Source: Luteibacter rhizovicinus (GTDB lineage Bacteria > Pseudomonadota > Gammaproteobacteria > Xanthomonadales > Rhodanobacteraceae). From it: a DNA stretch of 64,000 nucleotides. The DNA lies in the NCBI RefSeq assembly GCF_004342265.1, contig NZ_SMCS01000006.1, forward strand, positions 224,268 through 288,267, written 5' to 3'. The position numbers and the translations under genes are program-made. The notes beneath the pieces are model-generated. The model made no database searches. It worked only from the letters and a program-made list of their open reading frames with translations, and was not told the DNA's origin. Position 1 is the first letter of the stretch; every line of letters starts with the position of its first letter. Positions 41,563-51,416 of the stretch are shown here, in pieces.

Positions 41563-42792
41563 ATGCAGATTAAACCGATCCTTTCCGCGCTCCGGCACCA
41601 CAAATCCGGCACCTTGCTGATCGCGCTGCAGATCGCGCTCACACTGGCCATCGTTTGCAACGCGCTGTTTATCATCCAGGGCCGCATACAGAGACTGTCG
41701 CGTCCCACCGGTATCGCCGAAAGCGAACTAATGGTCGTCAACAACAAATGGGTCGGTCGCCTCACGGACGCGCCCGCGCGGCAGGCTGCCGATCTGGCCA
41801 CTGTGCGTGCATTGCCCGGCGTAGCCGATGCCTACGTGACCAACGCTTTTCCATTGATTGGCAGCGGTTGGCAGAGCGGCATTCGCCGCTCGCCCACCGA
41901 AAAAAATCTCGATTCGGGTACGGCGGTGTACTTCGTGGACGATCACGCGCTGTCGACCCTCGGCGTAAAGCTTGTCGCGGGAAGGAATTTCCGTAGCGAC
42001 GAGATAGGCAGTCTCGAAGAGAACGGCTCTCCCGATGCGCCCACCATCATCGTCACGCGTGCGCTCGCACAGTCGCTGTATCCCGACTCGGAAGCATTGG
42101 GCAAGTTGATCTATATCGGGACGTCGGACGCCCGTCCCAGCACGATCGTAGGCATTGTCGAACACCTGCAGTCGCCCGAAACCGGTGCCGGCGAAGACGA
42201 TCGCTGGAAGAACGTCATTCTCGTTCCCATGCGTCTTACCAGCGCGGGGGCATTCTTCGTTATCCGCGCGAAACCGGCACAACTCCAGACATTGCTGAAA
42301 ACGGTACCCACCGCGCTCAAAGCAAACAGCACGCGTCGCGTTATTCCCGAACCCCACGGCGTCATTACGTTCGCCCAGATACGCGACATGGCCTATCGTG
42401 GCGACCGGGGACTGGCCTGGATGATGGGTGGCATCAGCGCGATTCTCCTCGTGGTCACGGCGGCCGGTATTGTCGGCCTCACCAGCTTCTGGGTCGGGCA
42501 GCGCCGCCGGCAGATCGGCATACGGCGGGCCCTGGGCGCCACGCGTCGCGACATCGTCATGTACTTCCTGACCGAGAACATCCTCATCAGCGTGGGTGGC
42601 ATCGTCGGCGGCGTCGTGCTGGCGCTGGTACTCAATCGCTGGATGATGATGGAGTTCGAGACGGCACGCCTCGCCGCGATCTACATTGTCATCGCGGCAT
42701 TCATCCTGCTGGCGCTGGGCCAGCTCGCGGTATTGGCGCCAGCGCTTCGCGCCTCGCGCGTTCCACCGGTGGAGGCGACGCGTACGGTGTGA
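41563..42792 (+). CDS. ABC transporter permease, MacB/FtsX type (second of pair)
   Basis: A 409-residue paralogue of the preceding permease, 17 bases downstream. An N-terminal helix (LLIALQIALTLAIVCNALFI) is followed by the periplasmic domain, and FtsX helices begin near 290 (GGISAILLVVTAAGIVGLTS), with GIRRALGATRRDIVMYFL matching the coupling helix of its partner. It ends RVPPVEATRTV, the usual family tail. The two probably form a heterodimeric transmembrane unit that must recruit an ATPase encoded elsewhere. Confidence 0.88.
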   Translation: MQIKPILSALRHHKSGTLLIALQIALTLAIVCNALFIIQGRIQRLSRPTGIAESELMVVNNKWVGRLTDAPARQAADLATVRALPGVADAYVTNAFPLIGSGWQSGIRRSPTEKNLDSGTAVYFVDDHALSTLGVKLVAGRNFRSDEIGSLEENGSPDAPTIIVTRALAQSLYPDSEALGKLIYIGTSDARPSTIVGIVEHLQSPETGAGEDDRWKNVILVPMRLTSAGAFFVIRAKPAQLQTLLKTVPTALKANSTRRVIPEPHGVITFAQIRDMAYRGDRGLAWMMGGISAILLVVTAAGIVGLTSFWVGQRRRQIGIRRALGATRRDIVMYFLTENILISVGGIVGGVVLALVLNRWMMMEFETARLAAIYIVIAAFILLALGQLAVLAPALRASRVPPVEATRTV

Positions 42793-42821
42793 TGCACGCT
42801 TTCACACCGCATGTCCCCAAA

Positions 42822-42859
42822 CAAAAAAACCGCTCCCGGGTATGGTTACCCGGGAACGG
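42822..42859 (-). terminator. Terminator of the Oar-like receptor gene
   Basis: On the minus strand a 13-bp stem with one mismatch (around gttcccgggta / tacccgggagc) and a 4-base loop runs into seven Ts. It lies 45 bases after the receptor stop and also ends the permease pair's region. Confidence 0.85.
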
Positions 42860-42904
42860 AATCTGGGGATCTGCAGTCTCTTGTTATGTGTCGCTAGAGT
42901 CTGG

Positions 42905-45900
42905 TCAGAAGTCGTACTGCACCGATAGGCGGAAGTAGCGCGGGGTCGAGTAGTCGATCGAGCGCTTGTAGACCGCCAGAGGATTGCCGCCATTGGCCGT
43001 GGCCGCCTGAGCGGTGCTGAGAACCGGGCCACCCATTGCGCGCTCTTCGTAAACCGTAGTCTTCATCGTATTGAGCAGGTTGAAGACGTTGGCGCTGAAG
43101 GCCAGTTTGTGATCGGCGAAACCAGGACTCCACGTCACACCAAGATCCAGCTGATACGTCCAAGGCATGTTGCCTTTCGCGCCGCGGGGCGAGGGGGTGC
43201 CGTAGCAAACGTGATACGCGCCGCCAGAATTACCGGCGCGCATGTACGCGCCTGACGGGTCGGTGTACACGCCATTCGCGTCGGGGAACCATGCACCGAC
43301 ACAGCTTTTGGGACGACCCGAGTTCGCGGTCGCCGTAGCGCTGAGCATCCAGTCTTCCGTCAACTGGTAATAACCGAATCCGCGGATCTGGTGACGACGA
43401 TCGTTGGGCAGACTGCCGTTCGCGTACCGCATGAACTCGGGGAAATCCCAGTCCTGTGACGCCGCAACGTCCTGCTGCGCGATATCCGATTTCACCTGGC
43501 CTTCCGTATTGCCATAGCTATGCGACCACGTGTAATCGACGCGACCGAACCACTTACCGTCGAAGGCGTGTTCCGCATACAAATCGAGCGAAACATACTT
43601 GCGCTTCGGATCCGGCATGCCGAGATCCTCTTTGCTGAGCTTGATGTGGCGTAGATCGGCGGGGGCAGAGGGGTCGGCGGCGACATTCACGTCGAACTCG
43701 GCGCCATGGCCTGGGTTGAAAATGACACCTTGGTACGAGAAGTTGTTGATGCAGTCGGCCACGGACGCAAAGTCTTTGTAGTTAGCGACCATGTATTTGC
43801 AGACTGGGCGCGAATCGGAGGTATCGTCCACCTGCGACTTCAGATTGCGATAGATAGCGCGTGCACCGACGGTGTATTCGGAGTTCAGCTGCTTGTCGAA
43901 GCCCAGGATGTACTCGTCCTGGTAGTGCGATTTCAGACCCTGAATGCGCGCGGTGCGCGGATCGCGCGGCTGCCCGAATTCGCCGTTGGCGGATACGGCA
44001 GGACCAAGCGACGTCAGACCGATGGGACGATCGGTGGCCGGATCGACACCCGTGAAGGTGAACTGCTCCGTGGTGAAGAGGGAACCGCCCGCGCCACGCA
44101 CCGCCACGCCGTTAGGCAGGGCCAGAAAGTAGCGACCTGCGTTCGCATAGACCTTCAGCGACGAATCGCCATTGACGTCCCAGCTCACACCCAGGCGCGG
44201 TGCCCACTGGTTCTTCTTCGAAATGAAGATCTGGCCGCCGCTGTTGTAGTTTTCGAACGATTCGTTACGCGCGCCGACGTACGCCAGCCAGCGGTCCGAG
44301 ATCTGCCAATGGTCTTCGAGATAGTACGACTTCAGATCGACCTTGTACTTGCCGCCGCTCTTAAGACGCGAGATCTGGAGGGTACCCAGCGGATGCACGC
44401 CGGTCGGATCGGCGAGATACAGGTATTCACCACCAAGTGCGCCGTACTTGTCGATGTTGGCACTACCGCTGCCGGTAACAGACCGCAATACCTGGTGATC
44501 GATACCTCCGCGAAGATCGTGCTGACCAAGGCGGTATTCAATATCGAATTTCCAGCCGCTGGTTTTGTTTTCCTGGTTGATATTCGGGCGCTGATTCGCG
44601 TCCGACTGGTAATTGTGCATCTGGCTTGCGACGGGGCTGTCGCTGTTGGCGCGGATGAACAGGTAGTCGGGAATATTGGTTAGGTTGGGATCTTCGGTCT
44701 TGCTTCGGCCGTATAACGCGTTAACTGTCAGGTCGTCGGTGAGGTAACCGGTGTACTTGGCGATGTAGAGGCGATTGCTGTTCTTTGTCGCGGTATCCTG
44801 CGCGACGCTGCGGCCCAGGCGCGAAAGCGTCGCGTAACTCCAGCCGTAGACATCGTTTTTCTTGCGGGTGTTATCCGCAAGTCCAGTGAGTTCGAGCAAA
44901 TGGTTGTCCGTGATGTTCCAGTCGACTTTGCCGTACCACTTCACTGCGTGCGCGCTGGTATCGCGATAGCCGGCGGTTTTATTGTTCGCCGTCGCGGCCG
45001 TCAAATTCCCGTTCGGCGAATATGCCGCCGTGCCGTTGACTTCCTGACCTTCGTTGCGCTGGAAGCTGGCTGCTGCATACATGAACAAACGATCTTTGAT
45101 CAGCGGTCCGCCGAGCTGTGCGCTGTAGAGCGTCTGCGAATCCTTTGTCCGGGAGCGATACTGACGCAGCTTGCCGTCGGAGCCAAACGGTGCCGTTATG
45201 CCCGCGCCGCCATGGTTGAAGCCGCCGGTATTTCCAAAACCCAGGTCCTCGGGGTTTTTGTCGTTGTAGAGGTTCTTCGGCGAAGAGCGCAGCGACTCGG
45301 GAATCCAGTCCACGCGAACGCTGGCCTTCCATTCGTTCGTACCGCGCTTACCGACGGTGTTGACCACACCGCCCGTGGTATGGCCGAACTCGGCGCCCGC
45401 ACCACCGGTCAGTACCTGGAGCTGGTCGGTCGCAAGGAAGGGCAGTTCGAAGAATGTTTCGCTGCTGAGCGGATCGGTGATGTTGTAGCCGTTGATCGTA
45501 TAGGCGTTCTCGGAAATACCCGAGCCGCCCATGGTGAGGCGAGGTTTGCCGTCGGCGGCGCTGAAACGGCTGTCGCCGGCCACGACGCCCGGTGCGAGCA
45601 GCGCGGCGGCGGCCACGTTCTGCGCGACGGGAATTTTCTGCAGCTGTTCGGCGGTCAGCACCGTGCGCGTATCGACCGACGAAACGTCGATGGAGGGCGT
45701 GGTATTCGCGATGACCGATACGCCTTCCAGCGTCTGTGCCGACGCTGCGGACGTACCCGCAAACGACACTTCGGCCGCGCCGGCGATGGTGACGGTGACG
45801 TTTTCGCGGGTGGTAACGGGCTGACCGTTTTCCTGCAGCGTCACCTTGTACGTGCCGACGGGTAGCGACGTCGCGCGATAGCGGCCATTGCTGTCGACGG

Positions 45901-46105
45901 TAAGAGTGCGCGAGAGGCCGGTATTCGCGTTCTCGATAACAACGGAGGTCGCGCCAGAGGCGTTACCGACGTTACCGAAAATCGCACCCGCCGAGCTTGA
46001 CTGGGCGGCGGCCTGGCCGACGGCACCAGCGAGACAGGCGCCCAAGGCTAAAGTTAAGGCCGAGCGACGCCATACGCGTCCCCGAAAGGATTCGTTCGAA
46101 AGCAT
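42905..46105 (-). CDS. TonB-dependent receptor, Oar-like, with N-terminal carboxypeptidase-regulatory-like domain
   Basis: A 1066-residue outer-membrane receptor. The signal peptide (ALTLALGACLAGAVGQAAAQ, about 16-35) is followed by a carboxypeptidase-regulatory-like beta-sandwich (about 38-115, with DSNGRYRATSLPVGTYKV). The plug shows RTVLTAEQLQKIPVAQNVAA and GAGAEFGHTTGGVVNTVGKR, and the barrel ends RLSVQYDF. Oar-type receptors in xanthomonads import large or polymeric substrates. It is divergent from a GH43 enzyme and shares a palindrome-bearing control region with it, pointing to a plant-glycan product as ligand (inference). Confidence 0.92.
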   Translation of the reverse strand: MLSNESFRGRVWRRSALTLALGACLAGAVGQAAAQSSSAGAIFGNVGNASGATSVVIENANTGLSRTLTVDSNGRYRATSLPVGTYKVTLQENGQPVTTRENVTVTIAGAAEVSFAGTSAASAQTLEGVSVIANTTPSIDVSSVDTRTVLTAEQLQKIPVAQNVAAAALLAPGVVAGDSRFSAADGKPRLTMGGSGISENAYTINGYNITDPLSSETFFELPFLATDQLQVLTGGAGAEFGHTTGGVVNTVGKRGTNEWKASVRVDWIPESLRSSPKNLYNDKNPEDLGFGNTGGFNHGGAGITAPFGSDGKLRQYRSRTKDSQTLYSAQLGGPLIKDRLFMYAAASFQRNEGQEVNGTAAYSPNGNLTAATANNKTAGYRDTSAHAVKWYGKVDWNITDNHLLELTGLADNTRKKNDVYGWSYATLSRLGRSVAQDTATKNSNRLYIAKYTGYLTDDLTVNALYGRSKTEDPNLTNIPDYLFIRANSDSPVASQMHNYQSDANQRPNINQENKTSGWKFDIEYRLGQHDLRGGIDHQVLRSVTGSGSANIDKYGALGGEYLYLADPTGVHPLGTLQISRLKSGGKYKVDLKSYYLEDHWQISDRWLAYVGARNESFENYNSGGQIFISKKNQWAPRLGVSWDVNGDSSLKVYANAGRYFLALPNGVAVRGAGGSLFTTEQFTFTGVDPATDRPIGLTSLGPAVSANGEFGQPRDPRTARIQGLKSHYQDEYILGFDKQLNSEYTVGARAIYRNLKSQVDDTSDSRPVCKYMVANYKDFASVADCINNFSYQGVIFNPGHGAEFDVNVAADPSAPADLRHIKLSKEDLGMPDPKRKYVSLDLYAEHAFDGKWFGRVDYTWSHSYGNTEGQVKSDIAQQDVAASQDWDFPEFMRYANGSLPNDRRHQIRGFGYYQLTEDWMLSATATANSGRPKSCVGAWFPDANGVYTDPSGAYMRAGNSGGAYHVCYGTPSPRGAKGNMPWTYQLDLGVTWSPGFADHKLAFSANVFNLLNTMKTTVYEERAMGGPVLSTAQAATANGGNPLAVYKRSIDYSTPRYFRLSVQYDF

Positions 46106-46422
46106 TCTATGATCTCCCCAAACTTACAGTTAAGTGAAAACAGTCGTTCAATTAACCTGCAGCCGACTTCGAACCTTGCGGTCTCCCTCGAAGCCGACTC
46201 CCCTAAGAGACGCGGTAGCGTCCGATGCAAGTTATAACTACGAAAATTCTCAAGCGCAATAAATTGCGCTATGTCGCATTTTCTTGACGCAATGCGGTAT
46301 GGATTCCGCAAGTAATAACGGATATGACTTAGCTAGCCCTTCCGTTTCCGTAAGATTGTGGTCATTTTCGTAAAAACTCCTGCTGGATAACATAAAAGCT
46401 TCGAGACGATGGAGAGACGTTC
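46106..46422. other. Divergent control region of the receptor and GH43 genes
   Basis: A 317-base non-coding stretch, AT-richer than the surroundings. It must carry promoters for both genes and contains the palindrome at 46253-46270. No other gene or clear sigma-70 hexamer pair was found. Confidence 0.6.
46253..46270. promoter_or_regulatory. Operator-like palindrome
   Basis: agcgcaat-aa-attgcgct has perfect 8-bp arms, the size of a dimeric repressor site (LacI or GntR class). It lies about 150 bases from both start codons. Confidence 0.55.
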
Positions 46423-47418
46423 ATGAGTTCGACGATCGGCCCGAGAGCATTTATCGCAGGCCTGCTCCTGTTCGCCACGACAATCGGCGGTCTTCAGGCT
46501 GCAACGCAGCAACGGAGCGGTAACCCGGTTTTCCCTAGCTGGTACGCCGATCCCGAAGCCGCGATCTTCGACGGGCAGTACTGGATATACCCGACCTGGT
46601 CGGCGCGCTACGGCGAGCAGACCTTCTTCGACGCGTTCTCGTCGCCGGACCTTGTGCACTGGACGAAGCACGGGCATGTGCTCGAAGCGAAGGACGTTCG
46701 CTGGGCGAAGAAGGCGATGTGGGCTCCGGCGCTGGTGGCGAAGGACGGCAAGTACTATTTCTTCTTTTCGGCCAACGACATCCAGAGCGACAAGGAGGTC
46801 GGAGGTATCGGCGTGGCGGTAAGCGATAAGCCCGAAGGACCGTTCCGCGATCTGTTAGGTAAGCCGTTGATCGGTGCTTTCCACCACGGCGCGCAGCCTA
46901 TCGACCAGTTCGTGTTCAAGGACGTCGACGGGCAGTACTACATTATTTACGGCGGCTGGAAGCACGCGAACATCGCGAAGCTGAAGTCCGACTTCACCGG
47001 TGTCGTGCCGCTCGACGACGGTAGTACTTACCGTGAGATTACGCCGGAGCATTACGTCGAAGGCCCCGTGATGTTCCTGCGCAACGGGAAGTATTACCTG
47101 ATGTGGTCCGAAGGGGGCTGGACCGGGCCCGACTACTCGGTGGCTTATGCCATCGCCGATTCACCGCTCGGGCCTTTCCGGCGGATTGGCAAGGTGCTGC
47201 AGCAGGACCCGAAGATTGCCACCGGTGCGGGCCATCATTCGGTGATCCATGTTGCAGCGGACGATAGCTGGTACATCGTTTATCACCGCCGTCCGCTGGG
47301 CGACAGCGAGGCGAATCATCGCGTGACGTCGATCGACCGGATGTATTTCGACGATAAGGGTTTTATCAAACCGGTTGTCATTACGAATGAGGGCGTTGAG
47401 GCGAATCCGTTGCGCTGA
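46423..47418 (+). CDS. Glycoside hydrolase family 43 protein
   Basis: A 331-residue secreted five-bladed propeller enzyme, after a signal peptide (FIAGLLLFATTIGGLQA). GH43 catalytic residues are visible: the base Asp43 in YADPEA, Asp161 in QPIDQFVFKD, and the acid Glu213 in YVEGPVMF. Family members are arabinofuranosidases, xylosidases or galactosidases acting on plant cell-wall side chains; specificity is not readable. A ggagag ribosome site precedes the ATG. The divergent TonB receptor is its likely functional partner. Confidence 0.92.
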   Translation: MSSTIGPRAFIAGLLLFATTIGGLQAATQQRSGNPVFPSWYADPEAAIFDGQYWIYPTWSARYGEQTFFDAFSSPDLVHWTKHGHVLEAKDVRWAKKAMWAPALVAKDGKYYFFFSANDIQSDKEVGGIGVAVSDKPEGPFRDLLGKPLIGAFHHGAQPIDQFVFKDVDGQYYIIYGGWKHANIAKLKSDFTGVVPLDDGSTYREITPEHYVEGPVMFLRNGKYYLMWSEGGWTGPDYSVAYAIADSPLGPFRRIGKVLQQDPKIATGAGHHSVIHVAADDSWYIVYHRRPLGDSEANHRVTSIDRMYFDDKGFIKPVVITNEGVEANPLR

Positions 47419-47433
47419 CGTCGTTTCCCGAAG

Positions 47434-47590
47434 CCTCACCGTCGCCCCTGCGCAGGCAGGGGCCCAGGGCGATCACGTATGGAAGAGGTGCGGTGCGGAT
47501 GGTCTGGGTTCGAGAGCGCCAACAGGCGACGTCGCGAAAATCCGTTGCACCGCTCTGGACCCCCGCCTGCGCAGAGGTGACGGTGAGAGG
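47434..47590. repeat. Second REP-like inverted pair
   Basis: 47434-47471 (cctcaccgtcgcccctgcgc...) and the reverse complement of 47551-47590 (cctctcaccgtcacctctgc...) agree at most positions over about 38 bases; both hold a ctgcgcagg core. Spacing and inverted layout match paired REP elements but the sequence differs from the pair at 32.4 kb. Confidence 0.65.
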
Positions 47591-47593
47591 AGC

Positions 47594-48457
47594 TTATTTA
47601 GCCGCCGCCTCAAGCGCCGCAAAGTCCTCGTCGCTCAACTGAAGATCCGCCGCGCCGACATTTTCGATGAGGTGATCGACGCTGCCCGTACCGGGAATCG
47701 GCAGCATGACTTTCGAGCGCTTCAGCAGCCATGCCAGCGCCACCTGGCCATTGCTGGCCTTCAGGCGTTCGGCGATGCGGCTGAGGACCGAGTCGGGCGT
47801 GGCGAGCTTGCCGGCCGCCAGCGGGAACCAGGGGATGAAGCCGATCCCGTGCTTGTCGCAGTAGTTCAGCACCTCTTCGCTCTGGCGATTGGCAAGGTTG
47901 TACAGGTTCTGGACGGTGACGACGTCGAAATGTTTGCGGGCGGCTTCGATTTCCTCGACGTTGACCTCACTGAGGCCCACGTGCCGGATCAGGCCCTCCT
48001 TCTGCATATCGGCGATGACGCCGAACTGTTCTTCACGCGGAACCTTCGGGTCGACGCGGTGCAGCTGCCAAAGGTCGATCCGTTCGACGTCGAGGCGGCG
48101 CAGGCTCATGAGGACGCACTGGCGCAGGTACTCGGGACGGCCGACCGGCGCCCAGATATCCGGCCCATGGCGGGTCAGGCCGCCTTTCGTCGCTATCACC
48201 GTATTTTTATAAGGATGCAGGACTTCACGAATGAGGTCCTCGCTGATGTAAGGCCCGTAACTGTCCGCCGTGTCGATCAGGTTGACGCCGAGGTCGGGCA
48301 GCTTCGCCAGCGTTTCGCGTACGCGCGAGGGGTTCTCGGGATTGCCCCAGATGCCCTTGCCCACGATGCGCATGGCACCGAAGCCGAGTCTGTTGACCTT
48401 AAGGTCACCGCCGATCAGGAATTGTCCGGATGCCGCCGCATTGGGTTGGGTTGCCAT
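47594..48457 (-). CDS. Aldo/keto reductase
   Basis: A 287-residue NADPH-dependent TIM-barrel oxidoreductase. The catalytic tetrad is seen as Asp/Tyr in [15 protein letters not shown] (about 58-65), Lys in VIATKGG (about 91), and His in LWQLHRVD (about 126). The C-terminal [18 protein letters not shown] is the cofactor-binding region. It is monocistronic and divergent from the molybdenum-dehydrogenase operon. The substrate is unknown, probably an aldehyde or ketone. Confidence 0.93.
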   Translation of the reverse strand: MATQPNAAASGQFLIGGDLKVNRLGFGAMRIVGKGIWGNPENPSRVRETLAKLPDLGVNLIDTADSYGPYISEDLIREVLHPYKNTVIATKGGLTRHGPDIWAPVGRPEYLRQCVLMSLRRLDVERIDLWQLHRVDPKVPREEQFGVIADMQKEGLIRHVGLSEVNVEEIEAARKHFDVVTVQNLYNLANRQSEEVLNYCDKHGIGFIPWFPLAAGKLATPDSVLSRIAERLKASNGQVALAWLLKRSKVMLPIPGTGSVDHLIENVGAADLQLSDEDFAALEAAAK

Positions 48458-48627
48458 GTTTTTGATCCTTGGGAGGGGAAGATCGTCGTTAAGACATCGG
48501 GACGGGGTTTCTCAACGACAAGTGCTTCCAGATATGAACTTTTTTACATAGAAACCCGGCCGGCAGGGGCATATGCTCGTCGGAAGTGCCTGCACAGGCC
48601 GATAATCTGAACACCCCGGAGACAGCT

Positions 48628-49131
48628 ATGTTCGTACTGCGCGTCAATGGCGAAGACCGTACGGTCGACGTTCCCGCCGACATGCCCTTGCTCTGGGTAT
48701 TGCGGGACGTCGTCGGTCTGACCGGCACGAAGTTCGGTTGCGGCATCGCCCAGTGCGGTGCCTGTACCGTCCATCTGGACGGCCAGCCGATACGATCCTG
48801 CGTGATGCCCGTCGGGAGCATCGGACAGAAAGCGATCACGACGATCGAGGCCATCGGGGAGACACCGGAGGGGCAGAAGGTCCAGAAGGCCTGGCTCGAT
48901 GTCGATGTGGTCCAGTGCGGCTACTGCCAGTCGGGACAGATCATGTCCGCCACGGCGCTGCTTACCCGGACGCCCAATCCCAGCGATGCCGATATCGACG
49001 CGGCGATGTCCGGAAACATATGCCGCTGTGGCACGTACGTGCGCATTCGTGCGGCGATCAAGCAAGCCGCGACCGGCAAGCCCGAAGTCATGCAGACGAT
49101 CGTGAGCGGTCCGGCCGGAGGTGCGCCATGA
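48628..49131 (+). CDS. (2Fe-2S)-binding subunit of a xanthine dehydrogenase-family enzyme
   Basis: A 167-residue electron-transfer subunit with two 2Fe-2S clusters: the plant-type motif [16 protein letters not shown] (about 40-55) and the helical CGYCQSGQ ... [10 protein letters not shown] (about 100-140). It overlaps the next gene by four bases (ATGA). ATG 48628 follows ccggagacagct; an upstream ATG at 48586 would add 14 residues. Confidence 0.94.
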   Translation: MFVLRVNGEDRTVDVPADMPLLWVLRDVVGLTGTKFGCGIAQCGACTVHLDGQPIRSCVMPVGSIGQKAITTIEAIGETPEGQKVQKAWLDVDVVQCGYCQSGQIMSATALLTRTPNPSDADIDAAMSGNICRCGTYVRIRAAIKQAATGKPEVMQTIVSGPAGGAP

Positions 49132-51416
49132 GCATCGTCGATCCGACATATCGGAATGAGCGCCAGAACGACATCGATCTTGGCCGGCGCAAGGCCATTC
49201 AGGTGGCTGGCGGTGGACTGGCCATCGCGTTTTTGTGGATGGGCGGAGCGGGCAAGGTTGCCGCCGCCATCAACGCTCGCCGCCAGCCGGACGATGCCGC
49301 GGCAGCGGCGGCCGATGGCAATCCTCCCTTCGCTCCCAACGCATTCATTCGCATCGACAAGGATGGCAGCGTCCGTCTGGTGATGCCGAACGTCGAAATG
49401 GGGCAGGCGATCTATACGGGCGCCTGCATGATGCTCGCCGAGGAACTCGGCGTGGGCCTCGACCAGATCAAGGCGGAGCATGCACCGCCGAACGAACCGC
49501 TTTACGGCACGCCGCTGCTTGGCGGTCAGATCACCGGCGGTTCGACCAGTACGCGCGGTACCTGGCAGACGCTGCGCGAAGCGGGCGCGGTGGCGCGAGA
49601 GATGCTTATCGCGGCGGCGGCGGCGCAGTGGCATGTCGAGCCGGAAAGCTGTGCGGTATCGCGCGGCGTCATTACACATGTACCGTCCGGTCGCACGATC
49701 GGTTTCGGCACCGTCGCCGATGCCGCGGGCGCACTGCCGCAGCCTGCCCAGGTGAAGCTGAAGGCACGCAAGGATTTCGAGCTGATCGGCAAGCCACTGC
49801 GCCGTGTCGACTCACCGGACAAGGTCACTGGCGCGACCCAGTTCGGTCTGGACGTGCGCGTACCGGGCATGAAGATCGCCGCGGTGAAGGCATGCCCGAC
49901 GTTCGGCGGAAAGCTTGGCCGCGTGGACGATGCGAAGGCGCGGGCCATGCCCGGTGTCATCGATGTCATTCGCATCGATAACGCCGTCGCCGTGGTGGGC
50001 GAGCATTACTGGGCCGCGAAGCAGGGCCTGGACGCGCTGGATATCGAGTGGAATCCCGGTGCGAACGCCAACCTGACCACGGAGAAGCTGGTCGCCGATC
50101 TTATGGATGCCTCGCTCAACGGCAAGGCGATCGTCGGTCGCCAGGATGGCGAAGAGAACGTGTCGGGCAAGGCGATCGACGCGGTGTTCCTGTCGCCGAT
50201 GCTGGCGCACGCGACGATGGAGCCGTTGAATACCACGGTGCATGTCACATCCGGTCAATGCGAGATCTGGGTCGGCACGCAGGTGCCTGTGCGCGCCGTC
50301 GAGGCCGCCGCGAAAATTACCGGCCTGCCTGTCGAAAAAGTGATTCTGCACAATCACTACATCGGCGGCGGATTCGGACGCCGGTTGGAAACGGACTCGG
50401 TCGAACAGGCCGTGCGGCTGGCAAAGAACGTGTCCTATCCGCTCAAGGTCGTGTGGAGCCGCGAGGAAGACATCCGTCACGACATCGTGCGGCCCATGTA
50501 CTACGACCGCATCTCCGCCACATTGGGAACCGATGGCCTGCCGTCGTCCTGGCGGCATCGCATTACCAGCGGAACCGTTCTCGGGCGCTGGGCACCCGGT
50601 GCCATGGGCAAGAACGGCATGGACAGCGACGCCATCGAATCGGCAGCGGACCTGCCTTACGACCTGAAGAACGTCCATGTGGAATGGGTCCGCCACGATA
50701 TGCCCGATGGCCTGGTAGTCGGCTGGTGGCGTGGCGTCGGTCCGACGCATAACCTTTTCATCGTCGAGAGTTTCGTCGACGAGCTGGCGCATGCGGCAGG
50801 CAAGGAGCCGCTCGAATACCGTCGTGCCATGTTGCAGAAAAACCCGCGTGTTCTGGCGCTGCTGAATCTCGCGGCGGAAAAGATCGGCTGGGGCTCGCAG
50901 CCCTTGCCGGCGCGCGTGGGTCGCGGCATCGCCGTCGGGTCGCCCTTCGGAAGTCATGTCTGCGCGATTGCGGAAGTGGAAGTCACCGCACAGGGAGAAG
51001 TGAAACTCCGGCGTTTCGTCGTAGCCATCGACACCGGCATCGCGATCAATCCGGGGTCCATCGAAGCGCAGATGCAGGGTGGACTGCTGTTCGGCCTGAG
51101 CGCCGCGCTATACAGCGGCATCACCGTGAAGGACGGCGCTATCGAACAAAGCAATTTCCACGATTACCGCAACCTGCGCATGAACGAGGTTCCGCTGGTC
51201 GAGGTGCACCGCATCGACAATGACGAAACGCCCGGAGGCATCGGTGAAGTCGGTACGGCCATCGCCGCACCGGCGCTTGCGAATGCCATCTTCGCGGCCA
51301 CGGGCGTGCGCTTGCATAAGCTGCCCGTCGACCGTTCGCTGTTGATAGCCGGTCCGGATGCACTGAAACAGACGGTCGCTTCGGCGACGGTCGTGGCGGG
51401 AGGAACGCAGGCATGA
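49128..51416 (+). CDS. Molybdopterin-binding subunit of an isoquinoline/aldehyde dehydrogenase-type enzyme
   Basis: A 762-residue catalytic subunit. The N-terminus [20 protein letters not shown] resembles a Tat signal, which fits a periplasmic enzyme passing electrons to the following cytochrome. MoCo-domain traits include [40 protein letters not shown] and [16 protein letters not shown]. Such three-gene sets (small FeS, large Mo, multi-heme c) encode membrane-linked aldehyde oxidising or IorAB-like dehydrogenases. The exact substrate cannot be told. Stop and next start overlap (ATGA). Confidence 0.93.
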   Translation: MSIVDPTYRNERQNDIDLGRRKAIQVAGGGLAIAFLWMGGAGKVAAAINARRQPDDAAAAAADGNPPFAPNAFIRIDKDGSVRLVMPNVEMGQAIYTGACMMLAEELGVGLDQIKAEHAPPNEPLYGTPLLGGQITGGSTSTRGTWQTLREAGAVAREMLIAAAAAQWHVEPESCAVSRGVITHVPSGRTIGFGTVADAAGALPQPAQVKLKARKDFELIGKPLRRVDSPDKVTGATQFGLDVRVPGMKIAAVKACPTFGGKLGRVDDAKARAMPGVIDVIRIDNAVAVVGEHYWAAKQGLDALDIEWNPGANANLTTEKLVADLMDASLNGKAIVGRQDGEENVSGKAIDAVFLSPMLAHATMEPLNTTVHVTSGQCEIWVGTQVPVRAVEAAAKITGLPVEKVILHNHYIGGGFGRRLETDSVEQAVRLAKNVSYPLKVVWSREEDIRHDIVRPMYYDRISATLGTDGLPSSWRHRITSGTVLGRWAPGAMGKNGMDSDAIESAADLPYDLKNVHVEWVRHDMPDGLVVGWWRGVGPTHNLFIVESFVDELAHAAGKEPLEYRRAMLQKNPRVLALLNLAAEKIGWGSQPLPARVGRGIAVGSPFGSHVCAIAEVEVTAQGEVKLRRFVVAIDTGIAINPGSIEAQMQGGLLFGLSAALYSGITVKDGAIEQSNFHDYRNLRMNEVPLVEVHRIDNDETPGGIGEVGTAIAAPALANAIFAATGVRLHKLPVDRSLLIAGPDALKQTVASATVVAGGTQA

